Assembly (NCBI GenBank): GCA_947579605.1
Contig: OX388305.1
Location: 28,285,542-28,349,541 of the forward strand
From: Athripsodes cinereus
Taxonomy: Eukaryota > Arthropoda > Insecta > Trichoptera > Leptoceridae
DNA length: 64,000 nt
Direction of reading: 5' to 3'
Numbering within the stretch: position 1 is the stretch's first letter; the number at the start of each line of letters is the position of its first letter. Below, in pieces: positions 49,128-61,267 of the stretch. The translations under genes and the position numbers were made by a program. The notes under the pieces were generated by a model that made no database searches, was not told where the DNA came from, and saw only the letters and a program-made list of their open reading frames with translations.

Positions 49128-49460
49128 AAGATCATCATCATCATCATCGCCCTCAACGCTCCTCTCGGGAGCACAGGACAGAAACCAGCCTCCTCCATTC
49201 AGAGCGTCTCTGCGCCAATTGCGTCACCTCTTTCCACGACATTCCCTGCGCTCTGATATCGTTGTCATAGGAACGGTGTATTGTGAAAGTGGGACGCCCG
49301 GGCCGACGGAACCCCTGCGGACGGAAGAACAGTGCTCTTTTTGATCAACTATCATTGGGCATTCTCAAAACATGTCCCAGCCAGGACCATCGTCTCTCCT
49401 GTGTTATGGAGATTACAGGTCTTTGCTGGGTGCGCCGGCGCACATCATCATTTGTAATAT
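49128..49460 (-). mobile_element. LINE-Y, longest copy
   Basis: The minus strand shows, in order, a LGH(V)LRMPN-like segment around 49345-49385, RRPGRPTFTIHRSYDNDIRA, QGMSWKEVTQLAQRRSEWRR and LVSVLCSRE, then a GATGATGATGATGAT tail at 49127-49145. The RGRPxF.. and WRR blocks are characteristic of post-RT tails of insect LINEs. Stops interrupt the frame. Confidence 0.86.
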
Positions 49461-50649
49461 TTGTAATTTGAAAAAAAGATACTTATATAATATTTAAGAA
49501 TAGCTATAAATATTCTTTTACAAACTACAAAGACAAGGAAATACCCTATGTAAAATATAATATAATCTTTTCCCATTTCACCCTCACTGCCTAGGTTCGG
49601 TTACGTACGAATGTTCTGTTTGTGTGGTGAGTCCCGGTTTGATTTTAAATTCCTTTGTTACATACACTGTACACGTCTCATTCCGAGTTCCCCTGATATA
49701 TACTCAAGCCGAGTATGTAAATGTATAGATGTATACAATAATAAATATACCAACTTATATTCACTGCGCGTATAGACAGATGGGAGCTTATACAAACTGA
49801 AAATATGTTTACAATATTGGGGTTTTATGTTTTAATATTATTATATGTAACGATAAATCTCTAAAGTATTACTAAATGTCGAAAGAAATATCGATTTTAC
49901 ATTTAAGGACTTATGACTACAAAACCAATTGTTATAATAGCTTTAGAAAACATATATCTGATCTGACATAGTACGTGCTATTTTTACACCCTTTAAAATC
50001 TGTTGCAATTGATCAATTAATAGTAGCTTAAGTTTTCATAAGTGAAAGTTTGTTAGAAACAATGTCATCTAATCCACCAATAAACATATTCAGATGACAC
50101 CATCTATGAGATGTACCACCATTAACATATAAAATCAGATTGCTTCTATTCTATTTCGTGTCATATCATCAGTTACTTAATTAATGAATTGTTGAGAACG
50201 TTTTCAATATTGATTTCTCTGTAGTATTAACACTTTCATAGATTACACGTTTACTTATATGGTAATATGAAGGAACTTCAAATGGTCTAGCTAGTTTATA
50301 AGTGTGGATTATTGTCACTTCTAGCTCTATACCCTGTGGTACTACCAGATAATAAAATCCGCACTTGTTATGAAACTACACCATTCCAGTGCAAATCGTC
50401 GGCTCGCCCAGTAAGATTTAAGACATAGAAAATAAAAAGAAAGAACTTTTCAATTCTGCAATACTGCACGTGATTGTATAACAAAAAGAAAAAATGCCCT
50501 ACATATGTAATTTCTAATAAATTTCCCAGTGATTTAAAGTATTCGCTACAAAGGTTTGCGTAATAATCTCAGTGTTCCAGGTTTGAAAATAAAAAAAAAA
50601 CAATTAAAATAACATATTATATTTCTTATATATTAATGGTAGTACAAAC
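49461..50649. other. Gene-free AT-rich stretch
   Basis: No gene or repeat family is supported. 49600-49720 is somewhat GC-richer. Confidence 0.4.
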
Positions 50650-50915
50650 ATTATATAATGAGTTACAATCCATTGGGTTGGTCTGCAACGAGTTTGGACT
50701 TTCTTCTCCACTCCTCCCTATTCTCAGTCAGTCTCTTCAACTCCATGTATGAGCTTCAGCTCATGTCCTTCTTCAGTTGGTCCATATAGGCGCCTCTCGG
50801 TCGGCCTCTGCCATTTGTGCCTTCGGTCCTACCCTCTGCGATTGCGATAAGCTGTCCTGGGTCCCTGATGTTGTGGCCAATCCAGTTAGCTCTTCTTCGT
50901 TAACACTTCTTCGTT
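50650..50915 (-). mobile_element. LINE-W 3' end, second copy
   Basis: The minus strand reads ANWIGHNIRDPGQLIAIAEG, RTEGTNGRGRPRGAYMDQLK, then after an in-frame stop SSYMELKRLTENREEWRRKS and a QPNGL-type end. It shares block order with 19872-20128 but is quite diverged. One stop codon breaks the frame. Confidence 0.85.
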
Positions 50916-51835
50916 TTCGACGTGTTCCGACCACCGCATTTCAAATGCCACATTAACCTGATTATTTTAATACTAAATAAATACTTTTCGATACAATAAT
51001 AAATAAAAAAAAACAATTAAAGCTAAAAACATCGTAGGTATAATTAATTGACTATTAACACATACTACATAGGTACACATAGGATGCATCTCACAGCCAC
51101 TAGATATAATAATGTGATGAATGGAAGATTGATACTTGTTTTTTAGTATTATAATTTCAACAATGAGAACATAAAGCATATGCTATAATCGTATAAAACA
51201 TTTTTTATTGAATTAAAATTTGCTATTTTGTTTGTTTACTTGGAATGCTTTATGTGTGTTCTTTTCTCATCTCCTTAAGTACAAGTACAGAGATGTGTAC
51301 TGGTGAAAATTTCATTTGGTTTATATGAATGTTTAATAAGCTCACTTCCGCGTGGTAAAACAACACTCTTATGTTAATGACCGTTTTATGAAATTTCATT
51401 TTCACTCGCACTAAAATGAAAATCTCTAGGTGAAAAAAGTCTTATAACTTAATTGAATTTTTAATTAATATAAAAAAAGATCAATTTTTCGACTTACTAA
51501 AAAAGGAACGTGTAGCATTTGTCACTTGTCTGCTTAAAATAAATCATGAACTCGATTATTTAAAAATCAATTGATGGTAAATACTTTTTTCATTTTCTCA
51601 TATCAAATCTTCCTCTAGAGTGGAAACAAATCAAGGAAATTTCCATCCAAGGAAACTGCGTCAACTGGGTCAAACTTTTCTATTTGCGTATGGTAATGAA
51701 TAATTTGCACCGTCAGAAATATTAGAATATGAGAAATAATACCTTAAGTTGTAAGTGTAAATATTTCAATTAAGATATGGGAAATTGAAGAGATGTCTTG
51801 AATTCAAGACAGCATAAAAGTAAAAGTTTATACGA
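50916..51835. other. Gene-free AT-rich stretch
   Basis: Nothing recognisable, apart from a small inverted match GTCTTGAATTCAAGAC at 51796-51811. Confidence 0.45.
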
Positions 51836-51998
51836 GTTCGTCGGTAGCCTGGAGGTAGAGTCTCGGCCTCGTGAACAGGGGGTCCGTGGTTCGATCCCAG
51901 GTGCTGGCAAACTCCCTTTTCACGACACAAAGTTTGAGATTACTGTGGAAGGTGTATAAGGTTGTATTTGGGTTTATATAACAAAAAAGGAAAGGAAA
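51836..51998 (+). mobile_element. tRNA-derived SINE, copy 5
   Basis: Full-length head: GTTCGTCGGTAGCCTGGAGG, TAGAGTCTCGGCCTCGTG and GTCCGTGGTTCGATCCCAGG. The B-box-like GGTTCGATCCC is the closest to the tRNA consensus of all copies. The 3' hairpin has lost its second arm and the tail is a short A/G-rich run. Confidence 0.88.
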
Positions 51999-53274
51999 AA
52001 TCTACGTATTTAGTTAATTATTTAGAAAGGTTTTTAGTACAGGCACATAATTTTCTTCCAACCAACACCATTTTTAAACTAAATTAATCTTTAAAGTATG
52101 TAAACTTATGAAGACTATTTGGTGTGTTTTATGAATGGGATTACTAAACTTAAAAATGTTTTTTTTTGTTGTAAAATGTAAGTTAATCCAGTCATATAGA
52201 TAAAGATGGAAAACACATATGGATATATGTAATGGGAGCATAAATTTATATTTCTTCGTAAAATTTTATTTTTACTAACACCCATAAACAGGGTAGCCAG
52301 TGAAAAAACTGTACGCGATGAATATATAATTCATCATGAAAAAGTTATGATCAGTATTTTCGCCTTTTTCAGTTATTATTCCCCTTTTTAATAAAAGAAA
52401 AGATGTAACAAAAAAGAAGCCATTTTTACGAGCCAAATTGACCTGATATTTAAAAAAAATACTGTTTATTTAACTTTCACTTTTGTATAGGAAAACGAGA
52501 CAATTAAAGCGCAAACGTCAGACGACGTTTATATTTTCCGACGGTTTTTGTTGTTGTTGTTCCCCTTATGTACTTTTCACATGTTTGACAGCTTAAGATG
52601 AGTAGAAGTTCGATCTTCGATCGTTGTAGATATAGAATATAATTATTATGGATTCTTTACGCATTCCTGTTTTTCTTTCTACTTTTTTTTGCTATCTTAA
52701 AAAAGATTTGATGTATGCATATTCTTTATATAAGAACTAAGCAAATATAAGAACTGACGAATCCAACATGTAAGGTAAGGACATACAATTATTTTGACAA
52801 AGATATCGAACGTCGAAGCTCGATGCCACATTAATTTAAAGTGCTATCAAAACGATAAATAAATAAGTTACAATAAAATGAAATAAATATTAATAAGTAT
52901 TTCATTCTTGACGAAACATCTCATAGAAATATTAAATATAAATTATAATAAAAAATAAATAAATAATTCAAACACAAAAACACTGTTTACTTTCGAGAAA
53001 TTTAATTAATCGGCAGAGGCCTTTTGGACTTAGTCCATCTTCAGTGCTACTTAATATCTATGTAAAGACTCAGTATTTTAGCCTCTTTAAGAATATTTAA
53101 GCCTCAGTGTCTTTAAGAATTAATATCATTAATGCAGCTGCAATAATAAAAATGGAAAAAGAAAGGCCTGAATTATCGTATTGTGACTGATGTTCCAGAT
53201 GGAGTATTTTGAGTAGTTTTTAAATGAATATGGACATAATAGGAGGTTTTATTTTTGTTTTGCAATTATTATTG
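51999..53274. other. Gene-free AT-rich stretch
   Basis: AACACCCATAAACAGGGTAGCC at 52278-52299 resembles a Z terminus but is too short to call. A (TTG)n run lies at 52547-52561. The motif CCTTTTGGACTTAGTCCATC at 53011-53030 contains a short dyad. Confidence 0.4.
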
Positions 53275-53385
53275 GGTTAGTTGGATAAACTCGACCTCTG
53301 TATGTTGATTGTATTTTATTTGGATGTATACCTTTTATGTAATTGTTTTTAATCTACAGTAAAGAATGAATAAATAAATAAATTA
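53275..53385 (+). mobile_element. Short repeat family U, copy 3
   Basis: GGATAAACTCGACCTCTGTATG, TTGATTGTATTTTATTTGG, ATGTATACCTTTTATGTAATTG, CTACAGTAAAGAATGAATAA and an AATA tail. It closely matches 36130-36275 and is slightly shorter at the 5' end. Confidence 0.72.
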
Positions 53386-54497
53386 TTTTGCGTAAAATAT
53401 GTTGTTGAGTAACTGATAGAAGTGCATTTATTAAATTTTATTTTTATATATATTTTTTGATAGAAGTTAGTCATTGCAATGTTTGTGAATATATCAGCAA
53501 TTTTTACAAAACATGTGTATGAATTTGAAATATTATATGTATGTGAAATAATGAAAGTTTGTGATGTGTACAATAGAGAATTAGATTAATTCCACATCAG
53601 TGTGTCGCTACTAAAGGGTTATACTGTACTACCTGTGACTTGATAAGGATAACTGTTTATTGCTGTCAAGTCTATATAGGTACGTCAAGTCTATAATTTT
53701 GTTTTTAGTATACCTAAGATATGTATGTTCCATTACTGTGCATATTCAAAGGATATCTCGTATGAAGGGGTAATGTACAATGTCTTGGTATGAGTTAGTA
53801 AAGGAGTTAGTTATACACGCACGGTAACTATTAGAAGTTTGTCTGGGTAACCGAATCTCACCGGATATAAATCACAAAAGTAAATTTAATGTGGAAACTA
53901 GGAACGTAAATAATGGTCTACATTACAACTGTTGATTTTAGAAATTCTGTCTACATCTGAAGTGAAAATAGTAATAATTTATAGTAGGAACAATTATTCT
54001 CAATAAGTATATTATATAGTTCATTGTAAAAGTTGTATAATATATGTGGTCAGACCTCAGACAAGATTGTTTGAAAACTGGAAAAAGTATTCGCAATGTA
54101 CTCATATCTGAAAAAAGTACAAAGTTATCGAAAATTTTGCTAGCATATTTTTTTGTTAAGACATATTTTATGTGCATTCAGACAATCATTTGCATTTTGG
54201 CTGAATACTTTTATATTAATATGTAATTATAAAACGATTTTTCTCTATTTTTTAATCTTATAATACTACAATGGGGATTTTTTTAGTGTGTTTTCTTTCT
54301 GAATATTTTCTCTTTTAACACTAGGTGTTAAATTTATCATTAATAATACGTTGAAGAATACATTTTCCTCATCTAATGAATATCCTTATCTAATTTATTC
54401 TCTAATTTTACTTGACATACCTATATGTAGTAAAATCAGAGAAATGAGTCCATCCTCAGGGAGCTAAACATTTCAACATGACTCTCAACGATTTGCA
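53386..54497. other. Gene-free AT-rich stretch
   Basis: Short frames on both strands overlap one another and show no domain. Confidence 0.45.
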
Positions 54498-54775
54498 GAC
54501 AGCGCGTTTTGCGATATTTCGGCACATTGCAAGAAGAGAGCATTAAAACCTGGAAAAAGTAATTATGACTGGGGTTGTAGAAGGGAGGAAGGGAAGGGGC
54601 AGAGTGTCAAGAAGATGGAGCGACCAAATAAAGGAGGCCTCACAGAGTTCACTACACGGGACCTTGCACATGGCGGAGGATGGCTCAAGTTGGAGACAGA
54701 TGGTCTACAGAACGAAGCATGATGGTCACGATCCTCAGGATTGAGGGACCGATGGAGATGTTGATGATGATATGT
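54498..54775 (+). mobile_element. LINE-D 3' end, second copy
   Basis: After a degraded VLRYFG start, the plus strand reads VIMTGVVEGRKGRGRVSRRW, SDQIKEASQSSLHGTLHMAE, DGSSWRQMVYRTKHDGHDPQ and D with a stop. The HDPQ terminus is typical of a common insect endonuclease/reverse-transcriptase group. A GATGTTGATGATGAT tail follows. One frameshift separates the first block from the rest. Confidence 0.9.
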
Positions 54776-55924
54776 AGTAATTTTGTAGTAAATAATTAAT
54801 CCAAAATGCATCGTGTTTCTGATTAAAACAAATCACTGCGATAGTTTTCAGTCCCGTCTCATAGTTATCCGATGATAACTGAATATTTCAATACATGTCT
54901 TTCGCTTCATTCATTTCGAAGATATTTGATTTCTATGCAAACACTCATAGTATTCAATAAATATTGATAAACATTTTATACTCAAATAAACAATTCCAAT
55001 AAATAGAAGTAGGAGGATATAGTGTACTTATTATTATTATTCAAATGGAAGTTTTCAATTTTCTTTTGATATTATACAAGATATTCTCGAAAGTATTATG
55101 AGATATTTTTGGGATTTATATAAATGGCTCTTTAAGATTTACACTGTTTAATATTCACGGAAATGTGACACAATAAATCAATTTTGTGGGATACGTCACT
55201 ATAGAAGATTTTAACATTTTTTATCTGTTTGTTCGTTTCATATTTAACACACAATTCATGATATACTGCCTAAAAATTGTTGACAACTTTAACAAAATAT
55301 GATGAAGTTATGTCGAATATTCTCAACCTAAATTCGCACCGTGTAGGTAAACAAAAACGTTTTATTGAATGCCAATTAAAAAATATGCTTTAAGGTATGT
55401 ACATGTTCTCTTGTCACCCTATTGATATCCTTTTTCCTAATTTTCCATCAAAGCGTCCTTTATATTATTTAATTTATAATATTTATTTCATAGCGATGAA
55501 GTGTACAAATATGTTGTCAATAGCAACATGATCCGCAGTAGTTACATCAAACCGTTTTGTTTAAATATTTGAACCACATAAAATGTGTATGACTGATTCA
55601 TTAACTTTTAATTACTTAACTGTGAAAATTCTCGTGCGATATTAATACCTGCTATATATTTTTGTGAGGATTTGGATTATTTCAATATTCGTCTTCTTTG
55701 TTTGAAGGTTTCACCATACTTTTCATCATAATTTACACGACACTATAATTATTAAGTTCATACATGATTTTGTACGGAGATCTATCGTCAAAGTTTATTC
55801 TATGATTCTGAATAATATGTACGATACTTATGGGATACGAAAGTTCGTAATTTTATTTCACGAGTACAAAATTCTCAGTCATGTATGAAAAGTTTGAACA
55901 TGCAATATATGTTTTTGGTTTCAG
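54776..55924. other. Gene-free AT-rich stretch
   Basis: No feature is recognised. If the exon at 55925 is real, this is intron sequence. Confidence 0.4.
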
Positions 55925-56092
55925 AAAGCAGAAAAACGGCGAGAGCTTCGCTTAAAGAGGTTCTGGCTGTCCAGTGGTTCCGAATCTGTGGGAGGAGGTG
56001 GTGGAGGAGGGGGAGGGGATTTAGAAGACGGGACCAACAAAGGGGAGGAAGCGCAGCCCCCCGGAGCCACCTGCTCACTTGTTATCACACAG
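55925..56092 (+). CDS. Candidate internal exon of an unidentified gene
   Basis: The 168-bp segment is open for 56 codons in phase 0: KAEKRRELRLKRFWLSSGSE, then SV, nine glycines, DLEDGTNKGEEAQPPGATCS and LVITQ. It is bounded by a good acceptor (TTTTTGGTTTCAG, 55912-55924) and a near-consensus donor (CACAG|GTGAGA at 56092/56093). GC content jumps well above the AT-rich flanks and falls again at the splice sites. The basic start, glycine run and acidic/proline-rich remainder look like a disordered cytoplasmic linker. I do not recognise the protein. A second frame is also open across it, and no partner exon was found, so this could still be a fragment of a mobile element. Confidence 0.5.
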
Positions 56093-56214
56093 GTGAGATA
56101 TTCCCACCCACCTATGTTCTACGGCTTAGCTATACGTTCGCCGCCTAATAATTCCGTGTCTATATTTTAGTCCATTCACATGTAGATATTATGTTTTTTA
56201 CTTTTAATATCTTG
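56093..56214. other. Short spacer after the candidate exon
   Basis: The GC-richer tone persists to about 56145 (CCCACCCACCTATGTTC, CGTTCGCCGCC), then drops. Confidence 0.35.
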
Positions 56215-56345
56215 TACAAGTAGGGAAATCAGTGAAGTAACTGCATGTATTTAACATGCAGATAATTAACAAAATATTCAAAATGGTTGGCATACCTCAA
56301 TGCTAAATTAAATATTTTGAATGTCTCACACGAGATTCATCTGCC
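56215..56345 (-). mobile_element. Element Z, diverged middle part
   Basis: ACAAGTAGGGAAATCAGTGAAG, CTGCATGTATTTAACATGCAG, GGTTGGCATACCTCAATGC and TTTTGAATGTCTCAC follow the Z order on the minus strand (CACAAGTGGGGTAGCC, CTGCATGTAAGAAACATGC, GGTGGCAAACCTCATCGC, AAATGTCTTAA). Confidence 0.65.
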
Positions 56346-57245
56346 AATTCACAAGAGCATGTAGAAGTAGAATATAATAGGTGTTTAAATGTTCCTGCAA
56401 ATATTTCGTTCTAATGTTAATGTTAAAAGTTAAATTTTCATGAAACTATGTTATAAATGCTATTAAACAAATTTTTCTCGTTGGCATAATAAACATAAAA
56501 GTTGAATGTAATATAAGGCATGGTGGTTAAATTATCACTAATTTAGACTAATGTTCATTGTCCATGACCAACATATATAAGGGTGTACATAGTATTGGAA
56601 AGTATATATCGTTAGCAAAGGGTTGGGAAACATTTATTGAGAATTTAGAAATACTTCTACAAATATAATAAATTTCCCATTTTCATTTTAAGTTGTTATG
56701 CTCGAAAGTTTTAAAATAAATATGAATATGTAGTTGAACACTTTTTTTGTTGACTCAATGTTAAAAATTTCAATATAATGTGATTTTTAATAGTTGGTAT
56801 TTGACACATTCAGGCATTTTAATTTGATCAAAAGGTGAACAGGAAATATTATATTATAGTTAGTGGAACCATTCTGTTCGAACTTGTATTATTCATTGTA
56901 TGATAATATTTAGTTAGGAAACTGATCTCCAATAATTGATTTTCATTTTTAAAACATTTTATAGAAAAAAGTTCTGAGCCATCATGAGATAATTTAACAA
57001 AAACTTTACTTATTATGGAAAATACAGAGTTTTTATGGGCCACGGTTTACGAAAATAATTTCTGTTGTATCCGAAAACATACAGTTATATTTTGTAAAGA
57101 TTGAAAATATTTTTTTATCAGTAATGTAACTTGACTACTAAACCTAATTCAAATCATCTTAAATACTGTGTATGATAATTTTTATAAGATTTTTTTTGTG
57201 ACAGTTAACTTTGTAAAAAAAATATTAGTTACACTTCATATTCAC
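56346..57245. other. Gene-free AT-rich stretch
   Basis: No feature is supported. Confidence 0.45.
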
Positions 57246-57620
57246 TTCTGCTAGTCTTCATTTCTCCACGTTGGATATAGGCCTCTTTAATTTTTTTACG
57301 TAGATACTTTTTGATCACGAACAGTAAACGTGCAAACTCCCTCCCTTTCCATCATCTGGACAGAATCATCAACCCGATTTTATGAGGTCTTCTTGCACTT
57401 TTCTTATCCTTCCAAGGTTTCCATTAAAGAATTCTGGAAGTCCACGTGCTATCCTAATATCTTTTCAATGCGACCGGCCTATTGATATTTATCTTCCAGC
57501 TCGTCAATAATGTCGACAACTTTTGTCGAATTATTTCATTATTTGTCTCACTCAAGCTTTTATAATATCCAGCAGTCCTATTCATGGTACCTACGCTGCC
57601 TGTGCACATCTCAGCTTAAA
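57246..57620 (-). mobile_element. Possible decayed LINE relic
   Basis: A GC-richer stretch beginning TCTCCACGTTGGATATAGGCC (57264-57284) with stops in all frames. The reverse translation KEAYIQRGE near the low end resembles LINE C-termini. Composition and the lack of frames favour an old mobile-element relic, but no family can be assigned. Confidence 0.3.
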
Positions 57621-58168
57621 TTTATTTGCAAGTGTAAGCATCATAGTCTTTATTCTATTTGAAATCATTGGCAGGACACATAATTGATTCGTGGAATTTA
57701 TTATTTAGACTTATGGGGATTTTATAATTCATAAATACGTACGAGTATTTAAATTTAGGAAATTCAGTCCAACCTAGTCCTTATTATCTTGGTAATAATA
57801 TGAATATGATAGTAATATAATCCGCATTAATCGGATCACACACAACACATAACGTGAAATATTTATCAATACAGTACATCAAGTCATTATAAACTTTGAC
57901 ATTTGCTTTGAAGCTGCATTGGATTAGTATGTAACTATCACGGTACATGTATAAATACACAATAGTTGTTCTGATATCCCATACAATTATAATTATTATT
58001 TGTCGATCTAGCGGTTAAAATATGGACATTATCTATAAATGGTAAATTTTCTGTTAATTTATTCGAATATAATACTTATATACGTTTGTTAATCCCGTGA
58101 GTATAGACCATTACAAATACATATTCAATATTGTATCAGACCACATTATTAACTTATTGACTAGATAA
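57621..58168. other. Gene-free AT-rich stretch
   Basis: No feature is recognised. Confidence 0.45.
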
Positions 58169-58790
58169 TTTTTTTTTTTTTTTTTTATACTGTACGATTG
58201 TTTTGTTATTTTCCGTCGTACTTATTTTGTTGAACTTGTAAAAGGTTCACGCTGTGTTTCTTTTTTACCAGTGCCCTGTCAGGTCCCCCCGACGTTGGCA
58301 ATCACTCTGGCATGGGCTTCTAGGTCCTGCGCTGTGTGGATAACTCCTCCACAACTGTCATTCCAGTCCAACCTCGTATATTGTGCAGCCACAATATCTG
58401 CCTTCTTCCAGCCCCCCGGCGTCTCTCTAATTTGCCTGTCATAATCAATCGCCAAATGTGGCACTTCTTTCACTCATTATATGACTCAGATACGAGATCT
58501 TAAGCACTTTGACATCTTACAGGAGTTCTCTGTCCATTCCAGCTTTTCTAAACACCTCTACATTTGTGACCATATCAGTCCAATGAATAAGAAGCATTCT
58601 TTTATGAAAACACATTTGAAATGCATCCAAGCGATTCATTTTTAGGGTCCATGTTTCAGGACTATACAGAAATACAGACCATACATAGCACTTAACGAGT
58701 CTCTGTCGAAGTTTCAGATTAATATTGTCGTTGCAGAAGAGCACTCTCATATTATTAAACAGCCCGAACTGCCTCAATTCTGCACTAAAT
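58169..58790 (-). mobile_element. LINE-G 3' end with poly-A tail
   Basis: Minus strand, 5' to 3': the frame 58777-58517 reads LRQRLVKCYVWSVFLYSPET, WTLKMNRLDAFQMCFHKRML, LIHWTDMVTNVEVFRKAGMD and RELL, the segment immediately after the RT core (YVW..LY..ETWTL, F.M...RRML.I.WTD.VTN.EV). The next frame, 58473-58279, ends IRETPGGWKK and ARVIANVGGT. The linking YLGHI region is deleted or shifted between them. An 18-A tail (58169-58186 as T) follows an AT-rich untranslated stretch of about 90 bp. This is the longest LINE remnant here and carries a true poly-A, unlike A, B, D, W, X and Y. Confidence 0.9.
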
Positions 58791-61059
58791 GTATAAAATT
58801 AACTAAATAAATAAATATATAAATTATCATATACTATGCTACTAAGAGTAGGTTTTGATAACATTTTTAATCATCGAGATGTCAAATATATATGTAAAAA
58901 TATACATACGAATATTGCTTATATTTTGTGTCACCGAGTTGTGAAATCAGCTATAACACGTTTTTGTGATTCGGAAAAATTCGATAACAACAATTACACA
59001 AGTATTAAACGTACTTGCTTGATGTCAAACAAGTCTGTTAATTTTAAGATTTTCACATCAGTTAAATTTTAAAATTAATTTTGCTGTTGAATAAAAATGA
59101 ACTGTTCATTTTGTATGCCTACTCGTTCAATAAATAACGCCAATTAGTTTGTTGAGTTATAGAAGATATTTAAAGACACATAAACGGATAAAGAAGGACT
59201 ATTTTCTCATCATCTTGTTGGTGAGAAATGGTGAGTGTACTCTAATTATTAAAGCTTTCGGATAATATGAACCTTATCAAATATACATAGTTCAAGAGCA
59301 ATACAAAATCAAATATGTAGGTATATAGAAAATGTATTGGCATCGATATAGCTTTTGGTATTCTATTATTTGAGTAGATTCTTAATTCCGGTTTGATTAT
59401 CAAATAATGTCATATCGCCAAGTTATAAATTTTACTTCTTAAATAATAATTTACTGAATGTCTTGGATTGAAATAAATTATGTAAAATGAATGTTACGAC
59501 AACGGTAATGGAATGCGATTAGTCAAATGTAGTTTAAATATATGCTTTCCAGCATCAAAAATGTCGAAATTATTTCCTTTTATAAACAGTTAATTTTGTT
59601 TAAGATTTCATAGAGATGTCGTGTAGATCGATGGTGTTATAGATCAATTTTTCATAAGCCCATCGCCAATAACTAATGCGTATATTATTATGTTTTATAT
59701 GAGTTCAATATTTCCATTTCAACTCAAAAGTTGTATTAATACAAAACGCATTTTTATTAATTTTGACTACACACGAGTATTACTTAGTTAATGGTCACCC
59801 ATCAAATAATTGACACGCTCAACATTACCATAGCTAGTGATCGGACGAGAGCCACTGAATCCAACACACTATGATCATTGGTATAAGTCCTTATATAATA
59901 ATGTATTGGTTGCATGTAGATAGGTTTGCTTTAGGATTCGGATGGCGTAACTGAACAATAATAATAAGACGCAAGGGATGAAATCAAGTTAAACTCATGC
60001 ATTATGAGCGATTGTGCGCAAAATTTGAAATGATCGGATTGTCGGTTTGAAAAGCTCAAGTAATACCCAGCTTTTCAGCTTAAATATAATAAACTCGTAT
60101 CCTTGGTTGTGTGAATGGAGCTTTGAATCAATACGAAACCACAAATCCTTAACATGTTGTACTGGGTCAGGGTTGTTTTTTTTCTTTTTCCTTGATGAAA
60201 TATTGTGTCTTTACAATGTTACTCTAAAGCAAACTTGTAAGCTACAGTCTTGCACTGCAAGGAAGATAATTATTAAATACTTCAGCCATCCACTTAAAAC
60301 ATAAGTAATTTTCCATGTCAAGTTTCTCTCTTGTATGGTGTACTAAATGCATGTAATGTATATGTAATTTAGTGAAGACGATCTGTAAGTTCATTACATT
60401 ACAAGTAATTTATACACTGGTTATCCCAATTGTAGGAGATACTGAAATAGTATTGGTAGTTGCATCACATAGATATATACATACGTGTAAAATGTGGACA
60501 ATTATAAAAAGTTTGAAATATTAAATACTTAATGAAAGATTAAGAACGTAAGGATATAATAAATGAGATTAATGAGATATTTTAATGATCGTTCACTCTG
60601 AAAATAAGTTCTCACTATAGCACTCAATAAATATTATACCCAAAATATTGGAAGGTTTTGGAATGGATTTTGGTATTACTCATCAAAAATTTCATAAATA
60701 AAAGTTTGTTTATTAAAAATGAAAAGTTTGAACCAAAATATTATTTTCCGAGATGATGTTAATGATTAAAAATCTATCATGTTATGACTATAATGATTTT
60801 GATATTATTATTCTGCAAACAACAACCGATTTGTTTACATTAAAGCAAGTTATAAATTTTATTGACTTTTCGAAAAATATTCTTGTCACGTTATTTAGAC
60901 TATAGACCCAATATTTTGTTGTTTATTCTGTCATATTGTGTAATGAACGACAAAATCTTATCAAAAAGATGATAATAAGCTTATTTTTGGAAATAACTTA
61001 TTTTCGATTAACACTTCGTAATTTTTATCGTCCTACGTTTATAATCATGATATTTTTTG
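58791..61059. other. Gene-free AT-rich stretch
   Basis: No gene is supported. Frames at 58836-59072 and 60047-60304 lack recognisable features. A T-run with one C lies at about 60176-60190. Confidence 0.45.
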
Positions 61060-61200
61060 GGGTGAGTTAGAAAAGATTGGGTCTTTGCAATAAACTCGCC
61101 GTCTGTTTGTTGATTGTATTTAATTCGAATTCATTTTTCAATGAAATTGTAGGTACATATTGTGATCAATGTAGAGTACAGAGTAGATAAACAAATAAAT
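61060..61200 (+). mobile_element. Short repeat family U, copy 4
   Basis: GGGTCTTTGCAATAAACTCGCC, GTCTGTTTGTTGATTGTATTT, then GATCAATGTAGAGTACAGAG and an AAATAAATAG end. It is the most diverged of the four copies, with a small insertion before the 3' box. Confidence 0.62.
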
Positions 61201-61267
61201 AGTGATTTAGATTTAAATTGATAAAGTTATAAATACACTAAATGAATTAAGTACATTTATAGGTACG

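Noticed and set aside
57246..57620. Host exon in the GC-richer stretch
   Set aside because: Stops occur in all frames and no splice sites bound an open segment; kept only as a possible mobile-element relic.
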